NCBI GenBank assembly: GCA_028868375.1
Contig: JAGWUP010000012.1
Location: 36,398-100,397 of the forward strand
From: Elusimicrobiota bacterium
GTDB taxonomy: Bacteria; Elusimicrobiota; Elusimicrobia; UBA1565; UBA9628
Reading direction: 5' to 3'
DNA: 64,000 bases
Positions 8,760-16,196 of the stretch are shown here, piece after piece (within the stretch, counting starts at the first letter, position 1; each line of letters begins with the position of its first letter). The position numbers and the translations under genes were made by a program. The notes under the pieces were generated by a model. It made no database searches. It was not told the origin of the DNA and was given only the letters and a program-made list of their open reading frames with translations.

Positions 8760-10256
8760 TTAGTCCTCTGCCTCTTCTTCCTCGTCCTCCTGAACCTTGC
8801 CGTTCGCGGCCTTCTTGTCTTGGCCGACGAAGTCCTCGACCGCTCTGCGAGCACGAGCCGTCATCAGGCGAGAGTCCACGCAGAACTGCCCGGTGTCGTA
8901 GTGCTGAGATATCAGTATGGTCATTCTGGCCCGATCATTCCTGACCTTCTGGGTGTAGAGCCTAGCGAGGCCGTACTGCTCCTCGGCCGGCGTCTGGCTG
9001 TACGTTATCTCGTTGTCGGCCACGCCGAACAGACCGAACGTGCCGGCTGAGTGCTGAGCCTGCACGTTGCGCGCCGCGTTACTGCTCCTGTTGCCCTGCT
9101 TGGGCACCACCACCGCCATGTTCCGCTCGACGGCCAGCCCGCGCAGCATGACGTTCAGCTCGTCCTCGGCCGCGTAGTCGCGGTCCTTCTTGGGCATCTT
9201 CATCAGCGACGGCATGTCGACCATCAGCATGTCTGGCTCGAAGTCGAACAGCAGCTTCAACTCGTCCAGGTCCTGCTCCAGCATCTCAAACGACATCCTG
9301 CCGCTGGGAAACCTCCTGATCCTCAAGTTGGCGAGGCGGTTGCGACGGTACTCCCTCTTCTTGTCCCCCATCTCATTCAGCAGAAACTGCCTGGTGTCCT
9401 CAGCGTCCTCGATCACGAAGGACGGCTTCATCACCTCTGATCGAAGCGAGAAGGCGCCGTCCTTCGCCTCGTCCATGAAGGTGGCGCGGTACGTGCCGCT
9501 GCGACGAACTCCGCCGAACAACGCCATGAAGTACCTCTGGGCCGTCATGTCATCCGAGTTCTCCAGCGTGTAGTGCGCGACCTTCCACCCCTTCAGGAAG
9601 GCGGCCTTTCCGCAGTGAACCAAAAAAAAGGATTTTCCCCTGTTAGGAGGTGACAAGAACGCCAGCAGTTCCCGCTTGGTCGGGACCACCAGTAGATTGT
9701 CCAGCTCCCTTATTCCCAGCTTGCAGTAGTCGCCCTCGTCCCTGTCCAGAAACTGCAGCGCACGATCGTCCGCCAGGGAGAACCCATAGTCCCGGTCCAC
9801 CTGCCTTATGCGCAGCGCCTGGCGGTGAATCTCCTCGAGGTCCTCGACCGCCGAGTCGCCTCCCTTCTGATACCTCTCTACTAGCTGCGCGATGTTGGCC
9901 CGGTGCCTCCTGGTGTGAATGAACTTGGCGACGACGTTTCGGACATACTCAGTGTTTATTCGGTCCGACAGCTCCACCATGTTCGCGATCACGGTGCGAT
10001 ACTGCGAGTACGACTTGTGCTTCCTGTCCTCCATCACGTCGGCAAACACGTCGTCCACGTGACTCTTGCCCGGCGGGCGCCTGTAGGTCCTGCGGTACTC
10101 CAGGCACCTCGCGACTATGTCGCGGTACGGAGGATCAAATAACTCAAGCTCGACAAGGTTCGCCACGATACTTGAGTTTGCGTCGTCGCACAGCGCGATG
10201 ACGACGGCGATGGACTCCTGGTGCGCTGAAGGGAACAGTGAGTAGTCGTCAGACAC
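8760..10256 (-). CDS. DnaB-like replicative helicase
   Basis: A 498-residue protein with an N-terminal helical region resembling the DnaB N domain and a RecA-fold ATPase. Walker A near residue 205 is SPPNRGKSF (first Gly of GxxxxGKS replaced), followed by KVAHYTLENSDD, the usual H1a-like strand. Walker B near 340 is PDMLMVDMPSLM. An acidic tail (QEDEEEEAED) ends the protein. It would unwind the fork ahead of the polymerase encoded downstream. The GTG start lies only 7 nt after a CGTATAAG motif with no Shine-Dalgarno sequence between them, predicting a leaderless transcript. Confidence 0.88.
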   Translation of the reverse strand: MSDDYSLFPSAHQESIAVVIALCDDANSSIVANLVELELFDPPYRDIVARCLEYRRTYRRPPGKSHVDDVFADVMEDRKHKSYSQYRTVIANMVELSDRINTEYVRNVVAKFIHTRRHRANIAQLVERYQKGGDSAVEDLEEIHRQALRIRQVDRDYGFSLADDRALQFLDRDEGDYCKLGIRELDNLLVVPTKRELLAFLSPPNRGKSFFLVHCGKAAFLKGWKVAHYTLENSDDMTAQRYFMALFGGVRRSGTYRATFMDEAKDGAFSLRSEVMKPSFVIEDAEDTRQFLLNEMGDKKREYRRNRLANLRIRRFPSGRMSFEMLEQDLDELKLLFDFEPDMLMVDMPSLMKMPKKDRDYAAEDELNVMLRGLAVERNMAVVVPKQGNRSSNAARNVQAQHSAGTFGLFGVADNEITYSQTPAEEQYGLARLYTQKVRNDRARMTILISQHYDTGQFCVDSRLMTARARRAVEDFVGQDKKAANGKVQEDEEEEAED

Positions 10257-10263
10257 GAGGAGA

Positions 10264-10269
10264 CTTATA
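10264..10269 (-). promoter_or_regulatory. CGTATAAG promoter-like motif, leaderless start
   Basis: The minus strand reads CTCGCGTATAAGTCTCCTC directly before the GTG of the helicase gene. Seven nt separate TATAAG from the start codon, so initiation at normal -10 spacing would begin at or next to the GTG. It shares CGTATA and spacing with the motifs at 14116, 16964 and 22546. Confidence 0.5.
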
Positions 10270-10283
10270 CGCGAGTTAGGCCA

Positions 10284-10408
10284 GCGTTACTGCACACGTT
10301 TCCCGGCGGCGCAGGACGCGCGTGGCGCGACGAACGCATTTGCGCGTCATTGCACGCGCGATTCGATTCATCGCATCAGCGCGTCGCGGGACGCGCCAGG
10401 ATTCAATT
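10284..10408 (-). repeat. Dispersed palindromic intergenic element, copy A
   Basis: Read on the minus strand it runs from TTGAATCCTGGCGCGTCCC through several GACGCG/CGCGTC palindromes to GTGCAGTAACGC. Its right end closely matches copy C (GCGCGTCCTGCGCCG and GTGCAGTRACGC). The first part lies inside the last codons of the 177-residue ORF, whose C-terminus (NPGASRDALMR) is therefore made of repeat sequence. Confidence 0.75.
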
Positions 10409-10901
10409 CCTCGATCGAGGCGCGATGATGCAGGACGGAGGCCAGCATGCCCGCAGACAGATAGTCGGGAAACGAGGAGTCGATCGCCTCGGGCACCTTG
10501 CCGACGTACCTAAGCAGGTTGTCCCGACTGACCTCGCGAGGCTCCGGCCTCCACTTGGAGATGTAAGTCGCCAGGGACTCCGCGGCCAGCATCCCCAGTA
10601 GCCTGCGCTCAGACAGAGACAGCCCGGGAACGGCCTCCAGCAGAAGTGCCCTGACGCGCTCAGACTGGCTCTGGAAGCCGGCGTGAGATGACGCGTGCCT
10701 TATCCTGAAGTCGCCCCCTGAGTGCAGGCCTCGCCGCTTCAGCTCCTCCATGATGCCATACAGCAACCAGTCCTCCTCCTCCACGGACTCGACGACAGAC
10801 ATGCTGTGCTGAAGCAGGAAAGTCGCCCTCTTCTTAACCTCCTCCAGCTCCGACCTCCTCAGGGAGGACAGCGACTTGAGTACCTCAGATAAGTCAGTCA
10901 T
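10368..10901 (-). CDS. Hypothetical protein, 177 aa
   Basis: Mostly helical and charged, with SLRRSELEEVKKRATFLLQH near the N-terminus and a Ser/Leu-rich middle. No domain recognised. Its ATG lies just before the stop of the 82-residue ORF, a translationally coupled arrangement. The last dozen codons belong to repeat copy A, so the original protein may have been slightly shorter or ended differently before the element arrived. Position next to the DnaB-like helicase hints at a replication role such as a loader, but nothing in the sequence shows it. Confidence 0.65.
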   Translation of the reverse strand: MTDLSEVLKSLSSLRRSELEEVKKRATFLLQHSMSVVESVEEEDWLLYGIMEELKRRGLHSGGDFRIRHASSHAGFQSQSERVRALLLEAVPGLSLSERRLLGMLAAESLATYISKWRPEPREVSRDNLLRYVGKVPEAIDSSFPDYLSAGMLASVLHHRASIEELNPGASRDALMR

Positions 10902-11142
10902 CCAGCAGAACTCTTCCAGTGGAGGACCTCAGACGATCCGCCAATCTTACAGACATCTTGGGAAGAGAATCAGTCTCCCTCCTCTGCGGCACATGACCAG
11001 TATCTGGCAGCGACTTCAGGATAGTATCAGCAGTAGCTTCGTCCACTATCCTGACAGACCACCCGATCTCGCCCTTTGCTCGGGTACTCATCTGCCAGCC
11101 CCGAGAGACCTTGAACAGCGTGAAGCCGGTCAACTCAGCCAT
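10894..11142 (-). CDS. Small hypothetical protein, 82 aa
   Basis: Begins MAELTGFTLFKVSRGWQMST and looks like a small beta-rich domain with a basic, Ser/Arg-rich tail. It overlaps the next gene by 8 nt. No family recognised. Confidence 0.55.
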   Translation of the reverse strand: MAELTGFTLFKVSRGWQMSTRAKGEIGWSVRIVDEATADTILKSLPDTGHVPQRRETDSLPKMSVRLADRLRSSTGRVLLDD

Positions 11143-11149
11143 CTGTTAC

Positions 11150-12388
11150 TTACTCACTCTCCCACCCGAGTGGCGCGTCGAACGTCGCGCGCCGAGCGTC
11201 GCCCGCGCTGGTCCACTCGCGGCCGTGGTGCCAGTAGTGGATGTAGTCGTCTCGCGCCTCGCGCTGATCGTGTGGCTCGTGCATCGCGGCGTTGAGAGAG
11301 TCGGCGACCGAGTTCGCGACCGAGGCGCAGTCCGCGCCACCCTCAGGAGAGGTCAGCGTGAAGTGCCACAGACCGTCGGCGCCGTCGTGGTAGGTGGCGG
11401 CGAATAGCGGATAACAACCGTTCTTGTGAGGAAATGGTCCCTCGTTACGACGGCGCCAGAATATAGCGCCATCGCGATCATTCGTCTCTTGACAAAGAAG
11501 GTTTCCCACGTCGGCCGCCAGCGCGGCCGGGCAGTTGACGACCGGGACGACGTGCCCGCCGATCCGCATCGTGCGGCGCTCGCGGAGGATCGAGGCGACC
11601 AGCCGGCGACGGTCGCGGAGAATGGCCTCGCCCTCTTGCAGTAAATTCCCCCACGCCTCTCCGCGAAAGTCATCCGTTATCATTCCCGGCGGCCACGCCT
11701 GCTGCGCCTGTCGTTCCCATTTATCATACCGAGCGAGGTTCTCCGCCGTCACCTCCAGTCCCCAGGACTCCGCCACGGCGGCGAAGCGGGAGGCGTCCGG
11801 CTCACGGGCGGCACGGCCCAGGGCGCGATCCTCGACGAGTTCGACGATGGGCGGGCGCGGCTGGCCGCCGGAGAGGCCGTCCCAGGCCAGGCCGGCGAGG
11901 GAGTGGTCCTTTTCGGCGATAACCGCAATCCTACTGGGATGGGATGGCGCCACGTCTAGCCATCTCCTGAACGAGCTAAGATGCGCGACGTAGATAGGTT
12001 CTGGCAGGCCCCGCAATGCGCCAATCTCACGTCCGACTACCAGCACGCTCCGCGCCTCGGCTGCCATCGCGCGCAGGATGGGTAGCGGGTAGGGGACGCC
12101 GAGGATCAGGATGTCGCGGCCGGCGAGCGGTACTCTACCGGGACTAAAATCTGCTGGCAGGCACGGAAGATCACCTTCACTCGTAGCGAAGGCTCCGCAT
12201 TTTAGACAAGCACCACCTTCCTCCCTTGGCGAGGGACCCAGAATAGGCCCCCAATTATGTTTGTCCTCCCTCGTCGCGACGTATTCCACCGGCGTCCCGG
12301 CGAGCTCGACCAGTTGGTGGGCGCACCACGCGGCGGCGAAGGAGTCCAGGTCGTCCGGGCGATAAATGCAGAGGATGGGGTTGGTCAC
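11150..12388 (-). CDS. DHH-phosphoesterase-like protein lacking the DHH triad
   Basis: About 412 residues. The opening ILCIYRPDDLDSFAAAWCAHQ matches the first motif of DHH/DHHA1 phosphoesterases (usually YHxDxDGFxAA), and VAEKDHSLAGLAWDGLSG followed by IVELVEDRALGR matches the later D-x-D and linker region. Where the namesake DHH should stand the protein has VLVVGREIG, so a main metal-binding motif is missing. A four-cysteine-like insert (CLKCGAF...LPC) is also unusual. It may be a binding or decoy version, or a diverged nanoRNase. The GTG start overlaps the upstream stop codon; longer readings are shadows. Confidence 0.65.
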   Translation of the reverse strand: MTNPILCIYRPDDLDSFAAAWCAHQLVELAGTPVEYVATREDKHNWGPILGPSPREEGGACLKCGAFATSEGDLPCLPADFSPGRVPLAGRDILILGVPYPLPILRAMAAEARSVLVVGREIGALRGLPEPIYVAHLSSFRRWLDVAPSHPSRIAVIAEKDHSLAGLAWDGLSGGQPRPPIVELVEDRALGRAAREPDASRFAAVAESWGLEVTAENLARYDKWERQAQQAWPPGMITDDFRGEAWGNLLQEGEAILRDRRRLVASILRERRTMRIGGHVVPVVNCPAALAADVGNLLCQETNDRDGAIFWRRRNEGPFPHKNGCYPLFAATYHDGADGLWHFTLTSPEGGADCASVANSVADSLNAAMHEPHDQREARDDYIHYWHHGREWTSAGDARRATFDAPLGWESE

Positions 12389-12798
12389 TTCTGTATCTCC
12401 TTCCTGGCCTTGAGCGCGGCGATGCGACGAGCTAAAGCCTCCGTGTAACCAATCCCGACTTCTCGCTTCGCATTCTTGGGCCAGCCACTGTCTAGCGCTG
12501 CCCACTTTGAAGGCTGTCCAGGTTGCGATCTTTGAATGGACGCCATCTCAATACTCTCACCCGGCAGCGCCGCGTCTAGCGAGGTGGTGTAGTGCTTGGC
12601 CACGTTCAGGAGGTCATAGCCGATCCAATCCATGGCTGCATCCGGATTGCAGAAGTAGCGGCGCTCTTTCCACGTCGCCGGCTCGACCACCCTGACCGGT
12701 TGGCCCGGACAGTGAATGGCTGCCCAGATATAGGCGTCCAATTCGCGGCTGCCCTCGGTAGCCGCCTCCAGGCTCGAGACAAGCTCGTCGATGGTCAT
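12385..12798 (-). CDS. Conserved phage hypothetical protein, 137 aa
   Basis: Starts MTIDELVSSLEAATEGSREL and contains YTTSLDAALPGES and a C-terminal EALARRIAALKARKE. This layout, a short helical N-terminus, then a Trp-rich middle, then YTxSLDAAL, is one I recognise from many phages and prophages of Alphaproteobacteria, function unknown. The ATG overlaps the previous TGA, and the end overlaps the DHH-like gene by 4 nt. The Arg-rich upstream extension of the frame is the shadow of the DUF3850 gene. Confidence 0.75.
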   Translation of the reverse strand: MTIDELVSSLEAATEGSRELDAYIWAAIHCPGQPVRVVEPATWKERRYFCNPDAAMDWIGYDLLNVAKHYTTSLDAALPGESIEMASIQRSQPGQPSKWAALDSGWPKNAKREVGIGYTEALARRIAALKARKEIQK

Positions 12799-13082
12799 GC
12801 CTCGGCTTCCTCCGGTCCCAGCGCCATCACGACGTAGCCCGGCTCGATGCCGAGCTGGCCGCCGGTCAGCACGTACAGGACGCGACGGCGTAGGTCGTAA
12901 CAACCGCTCTTGCTGGTGTAATCGCAGTCAAACAAGTGCGGCCGCTCCTCATTCAACCGCCTCAGCACCAGCACGTCGCCGCGCTGAAAACCGCGGTCGT
13001 CGCGACGAACATCGAAGGTCTTGTCGCCGCGCTCGACGGCGTGCCAGTACGGCGCGAGGGTCTTCAGGACGTGCTCGGTCAT
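12795..13082 (-). CDS. DUF3850 (ASCH/PUA-like) protein
   Basis: A 95-residue protein starting MTEHVLKTLAPYWHAVERGD and continuing KTFDVRRDDRGFQRGDVLVL, the signature of DUF3850, a small PUA/ASCH-like beta barrel. Such domains bind RNA or modified nucleotides; the role in phages is unknown. Four-nt overlaps with both neighbours place it in an operon of small genes. Confidence 0.85.
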   Translation of the reverse strand: MTEHVLKTLAPYWHAVERGDKTFDVRRDDRGFQRGDVLVLRRLNEERPHLFDCDYTSKSGCYDLRRRVLYVLTGGQLGIEPGYVVMALGPEEAEA

Positions 13083-13384
13083 CTCGGCTCCTTGGGTCCG
13101 GGGTCGGCGAGGGCGCAGCAGCGCTTGGCCTGCCGCAGCATCTCGTACCCGACAAGGTTCCCGTTGTAGGTGGCGTCGCCAAACTCGGGGGACTGGAACT
13201 TGGCGGCAACCTCTTCAAGGTGTCGCGCCTGCGCCTCGATCGCGTCCCGCCAGCCCTCGGCGCGAATAGCGGCTAGCTCCTGAGCGATGTCGCGGCGCCC
13301 GACAGCTCCCTCAGCCAAGCCGATTTGAAGGTCTTTAGCACACTTCATCGCCCACTCGGGCGGCGCGTCGTCAGGCATCGTCAT
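13079..13384 (-). CDS. Hypothetical protein, 101 aa
   Basis: Helical, alanine-rich protein. PPEWAMKCAKDL near the start and IRAEGWRDAIEAQARHLE in the middle resemble a family of short phage proteins of unknown function found beside other small early genes. Overlaps both neighbours by 4 nt. Confidence 0.65.
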   Translation of the reverse strand: MTMPDDAPPEWAMKCAKDLQIGLAEGAVGRRDIAQELAAIRAEGWRDAIEAQARHLEEVAAKFQSPEFGDATYNGNLVGYEMLRQAKRCCALADPGPKEPR

Positions 13385-13617
13385 CTTCCTTTCGCGTAGC
13401 AGACGGTACCGCCGAACACCCTCGCGTAGTCGGCGGCGTTGCCGACCGGCATGTCCACGGAGCGAAACCCCTCCGGGTAGCGGACATATGCCATCTTCAT
13501 CCCGTCGGCGGACCTCCCGTTCAGCAGGCCGCTCGTACGGTTGAAGGTCGCGAGATACGCCAACTTGAGGCGCGGTATAGGGCAGTCAGAGTACGTGGTG
13601 GGGGAGATGGTGATCAT
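13381..13617 (-). CDS. Hypothetical protein, 78 aa
   Basis: The ATG at 13617 overlaps the upstream TGA (TGATG), giving MITISPTTYSDCPIPRLKLA and ending FGGTVCYAKGR. The Arg-rich extension of the frame upstream is a shadow. No domain recognised. Confidence 0.6.
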   Translation of the reverse strand: MITISPTTYSDCPIPRLKLAYLATFNRTSGLLNGRSADGMKMAYVRYPEGFRSVDMPVGNAADYARVFGGTVCYAKGR

Positions 13618-13916
13618 CAGAAGAACTCGTCGCCGGTTAGATAGATACCGAGCCGCTCGCCAAGCTCCGTGCGGGCGTGATGCGCGTCGTCGGCTCGGCA
13701 TTCCCTCGATACGCTCTCAAGCGTCGGCATCGTGCTCGGTATTCGGTCAACCCACGCGTCGGCGGTGTACCCCGTGACGTGCAGGATGGCCCTCTCGGTG
13801 TCGGTCTCCGCCGCGTAGCGCGCCGAGTGCACCGCGCTCAGCAGGCGATACAGCGCCCAGTACAGATTGGCCTTGTCCGCCGCCTCGATCGCGGCATCGT
13901 GGTCAGGCTCGTCCAT
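13617..13916 (-). CDS. Hypothetical protein, 99 aa
   Basis: Acidic, helical protein starting MDEPDHDAAIEAADKANLYW. Operon position and overlaps of a few nt with both neighbours support coding. No function recognised. Confidence 0.6.
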   Translation of the reverse strand: MDEPDHDAAIEAADKANLYWALYRLLSAVHSARYAAETDTERAILHVTGYTADAWVDRIPSTMPTLESVSRECRADDAHHARTELGERLGIYLTGDEFF

Positions 13917-14109
13917 CGTCGTTCCTCCTCGCCGGCCCTGCCGACATTAGCACCGCGTCGCCGCGCGTCAGGCGCACCTCGCAGTCGGGGAAGTTGCGCA
14001 GCAGCGCGCCGTAGTCCTCGTCAGCGTCCTCGCGCCGCGAGAAGCGGCCCATGAGGCGCCAGGGCGAACCGGGTCGCGCGAGGCGCAGGTGGGTGGCAAA
14101 GTCGGTCAC
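13903..14109 (-). CDS. Small basic hypothetical protein, 68 aa
   Basis: Starts at a GTG (MTDFATHLRLARPGSPWRLM). It lies 6 nt downstream of a CGTATATC motif, so its mRNA is probably leaderless; it is the first gene of the small-gene operon that runs to 10368. No domain recognised. Confidence 0.6.
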   Translation of the reverse strand: MTDFATHLRLARPGSPWRLMGRFSRREDADEDYGALLRNFPDCEVRLTRGDAVLMSAGPARRNDDGRA

Positions 14110-14115
14110 GGCACA

Positions 14116-14121
14116 GATATA
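14116..14121 (-). promoter_or_regulatory. CGTATATC promoter-like motif, leaderless start
   Basis: The minus strand reads GACGTATATCTGTGCC directly before the GTG at 14109. The hexamer-to-start distance is 6 nt, as in three other cases. It probably drives the operon of small genes downstream. Confidence 0.5.
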
Positions 14122-14181
14122 CGTCAGTTCTCATCGACCGTATCGGACCTAGAGTCGAACTGTTTCTCAGCGCGGCCATAT

Positions 14182-15297
14182 TCAATTCGACCTGGCTAAT
14201 CCCAGTCGAGGGTGGTGCTCCCTCTGCGGCCGGTCCTCGCCTCCCAGTGCCAACATCCATCGACGACGCTCCTCCTCGTCCTCGCGCCAGTATGGATTGT
14301 ACCCTAGGGGTCGGGCATCTACCCTTGACTCGGCCCGCTGATGCTCGGCGTCGCTCTTGCGGTGTCGCGCAAGAGCGCGCTCGTAGGCATCGGGGCCTAC
14401 ACTGGACCTGGATCGAGGCCCTGAATCCTCCCGGTCCCGGTCCCGGGACCCCTCTAAGGAAACCACAGGTGATTTGATGCGATGACGCGCGGCAGCGCGC
14501 TCACTCGCAGAGGGTCTACTTCTATGGGTTCTAGAAGAAGGGTAGAGTAGCCTGTCGCGTGGTTGCGACAGTTCCTCGTCAACTTCATCGTCGGACGCGA
14601 CAGTGGAATCGCGCTCACTGTCGCATCCCGAATCACCGTCGGCATCGTCGTCTAGATCATCCTCGATCTTGGAGTACCTCTGAGTTGCCAGCCGAAGCAC
14701 TCCCCGGTAGATGCTCTTCTTGCTGCCTCCACCGCTACTTCGCTCGATCTCGAAGAGCCCCAAGCCGGCCAGCTTTATGATCGATCTGCACACCGAGGCC
14801 TTGTTGAGGCCAGTCTCGTCAACGAACTCCGACAGCGAGATTCTGGCCTCGTCCCTCGATGACCACGTCCTGTCGTAGATGGTGGCCAGCACGGCTATGT
14901 CGCCGGCGCTGAGCTTGTACCTCCTGATGTCGGCCCGGAGGAAGTTGAACTTACCGAGGTAGTTGGTCTGCCCGATCGACTTGTTGAGGCGCTCCTCCCT
15001 CTGGCGCCTGAACTCGGTGCGACTCGTCCTCCTATTGACCTCGCGCACCAGGTCGTCCCGGGTCCAGCAGTCGTCGTCCAGGCCCGACACGACCCTGGAG
15101 GCGATGCTGCCCAGGTACCTGAGCTGAGTCTGCGACGGCTCGCGGGGCCACCTCGACGTGCTCTTCAGCACGGCCCGATCGTCGTCGTGCAGAGAATCGT
15201 CATCGAATGTCGGGCTGGATATCATCTCGCAGCACCAGTCGCGGAAGTGCTGCCAGTTCGAGATATTGACCTGAATCACCTGATTTCTCCAAAGCAA
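14182..15297 (-). CDS. Winged-helix replication-type protein
   Basis: A 371-residue protein. Residues 125-200 form a probable winged helix: KLSAGDIAVLATIYDRTW, then ISLSEFVDETGLNKASVCRS as the helix-turn-helix, then LGLFEIER, like the N-domain of phage replication protein O and similar initiators. The following 170 residues are low-complexity: an Asp-rich block, then Arg/Ser-rich repeats. It starts next to the non-coding divergent region. Likely an origin-binding or loader protein; a transcription regulator is the alternative. Confidence 0.6.
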   Translation of the reverse strand: MLWRNQVIQVNISNWQHFRDWCCEMISSPTFDDDSLHDDDRAVLKSTSRWPREPSQTQLRYLGSIASRVVSGLDDDCWTRDDLVREVNRRTSRTEFRRQREERLNKSIGQTNYLGKFNFLRADIRRYKLSAGDIAVLATIYDRTWSSRDEARISLSEFVDETGLNKASVCRSIIKLAGLGLFEIERSSGGGSKKSIYRGVLRLATQRYSKIEDDLDDDADGDSGCDSERDSTVASDDEVDEELSQPRDRLLYPSSRTHRSRPSASERAAARHRIKSPVVSLEGSRDRDREDSGPRSRSSVGPDAYERALARHRKSDAEHQRAESRVDARPLGYNPYWREDEEERRRWMLALGGEDRPQREHHPRLGLARSN

Positions 15298-15383
15298 GTT
15301 GACGGAGAACTTCAGTGATCTTCAGGCGACAATACTCGCTACTCGTTCTTTTTTTAGTGCTTGCGTAGTCGCACTAAGTAACG

Positions 15384-15391
15384 TATATAAG
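15384..15391 (+). promoter_or_regulatory. ACGTATATAAG promoter-like motif
   Basis: The plus-strand stretch resembles that at 16956-16969 (ACTAAG, then ACGTATA in both). It would start a transcript with a leader of roughly 190 nt before the ProQ-like gene. Confidence 0.4.
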
Positions 15392-15461
15392 CGAGCGTAC
15401 CTGAAGTACACCGAAGCGACAACTGACGGCCTTAGCAAAACCATTCAGTCGCTTGGATGAT

Positions 15462-15489
15462 CGGGCAGCCACCAGATGTGCGCTGCCCG
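15462..15489 (+). other. Hairpin in the ProQ-like gene's leader
   Basis: Perfect 8-bp arms CGGGCAGC and GCTGCCCG around a 12-nt loop, about 100 nt before the ProQ-like start codon. No U-tract follows, so it is not a typical terminator. FinO/ProQ proteins bind such stem-loops, so autoregulation is conceivable (inference). Confidence 0.4.
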
Positions 15490-15586
15490 TCATCGAGTTT
15501 GAACATACGCGCAAAAACACCTAGTCGCAAGTGACTTTCGCCTGAGCGCGTATGTCTCTCTCCTCACAGATGATGAGGATTCCTTC

Positions 15587-16162
15587 TTGCAGAACAAGAC
15601 GTACAAGGCGAGGGCATCGGCCGGGAGGGCCCTACTGGTCGATAAGTTCCCCGCCTGCTTCAAGGCCAGGGGTGAGCCAAAGAGGCTGCTGAAGATCGGC
15701 ATCTCCAAGGACATCAAGGCCCGGTACCCGGAGATGTCCAACAGGGCAATCGCGTCTGCCGTGGGAGACTACGTTCGCGGCCCGACTTACCTCAGGAACT
15801 TCGTCGAGGGTGCCGTCAGGATAGACTTGGACGGCAACGAGGCCGGCCTAGTCACCGCCGAGCAGGTGGCGTTTGCGTCCGCCAAGTTGGCAAAGATTCT
15901 AGTGGCAATGAAGCCGAAGAGTAAGAAAAATAGGATCAAGCGCCGCGTATATCTCAACGATGCAGATCACAAGGAAGCACCTGCTCGCAATAGAGCCGCT
16001 CGACCGCGACGCGGACCTCCCGTGCAGAAGGCACCCGATGGCCGACCTGCTGACCGTCGCGACGCCGCAGGCCCTGCTGGAGCGGGCGAGGTGGATTCGC
16101 AGCCACCCCAGCCGGTACGAAGACCACGAATCCTTAGCGTCACACCTGGAGCTGGCCGCTGA
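15587..16162 (+). CDS. ProQ/FinO-domain RNA chaperone
   Basis: The first 105 residues match the FinO/ProQ fold: ALLVDKFPACFKARGEPKRL, LKIGISKDIKARYPEMSN, GDYVRGPTYLRN and GAVRIDLDGNEAG. The family binds the 3' hairpins of mRNAs and small RNAs. The start is TTG with GAGG 8 nt upstream; no better start exists in frame. After KSKKNRIKRRVYLND the frame continues for another 70 residues of Arg/Pro-rich sequence that mirrors the next ORF, so the natural end may be a disordered basic tail or the result of a frameshift near 15950. Phage-encoded FinO-domain proteins are unusual enough to note. Confidence 0.75.
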   Translation: MQNKTYKARASAGRALLVDKFPACFKARGEPKRLLKIGISKDIKARYPEMSNRAIASAVGDYVRGPTYLRNFVEGAVRIDLDGNEAGLVTAEQVAFASAKLAKILVAMKPKSKKNRIKRRVYLNDADHKEAPARNRAARPRRGPPVQKAPDGRPADRRDAAGPAGAGEVDSQPPQPVRRPRILSVTPGAGR

Positions 16163-16196
16163 GACCATCTCCGAGTTGAGGAAGTGCCTGGAATGA
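15960..16196 (+). CDS. Hypothetical protein, 78 aa or shorter
   Basis: The frame gives MQITRKHLLAIEPLDRDADL and later ALLERARWIRSHPSRYEDHE with a helical C-terminus. An alternative start at 16038 (MADLLTVATPQ) has a better ribosome-binding site (AGAAGG). It overlaps the basic tail of the ProQ-like ORF by about 200 nt, and its stop overlaps the MazG start. No function recognised. Confidence 0.5.
   Translation: MQITRKHLLAIEPLDRDADLPCRRHPMADLLTVATPQALLERARWIRSHPSRYEDHESLASHLELAAETISELRKCLE

Larger units (their letters stand above)
15298..15586. promoter_or_regulatory. Divergent control region between replication and early blocks
   Basis: This gene-free stretch of 289 nt separates the minus-strand replication genes from the plus-strand early genes. 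It holds a poly-T run near 15347, a plus-strand ACGTATATAAG at 15381-15391, and an 8-bp inverted repeat (CGGGCAGC/GCTGCCCG, 15462-15489, loop of 12) in the ProQ gene's leader. A decamer gacaatactc at about 15334 recurs at about 16937; read on the minus strand it might be part of the promoter for the winged-helix gene. A replication origin here is possible but unproven. Confidence 0.45.
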
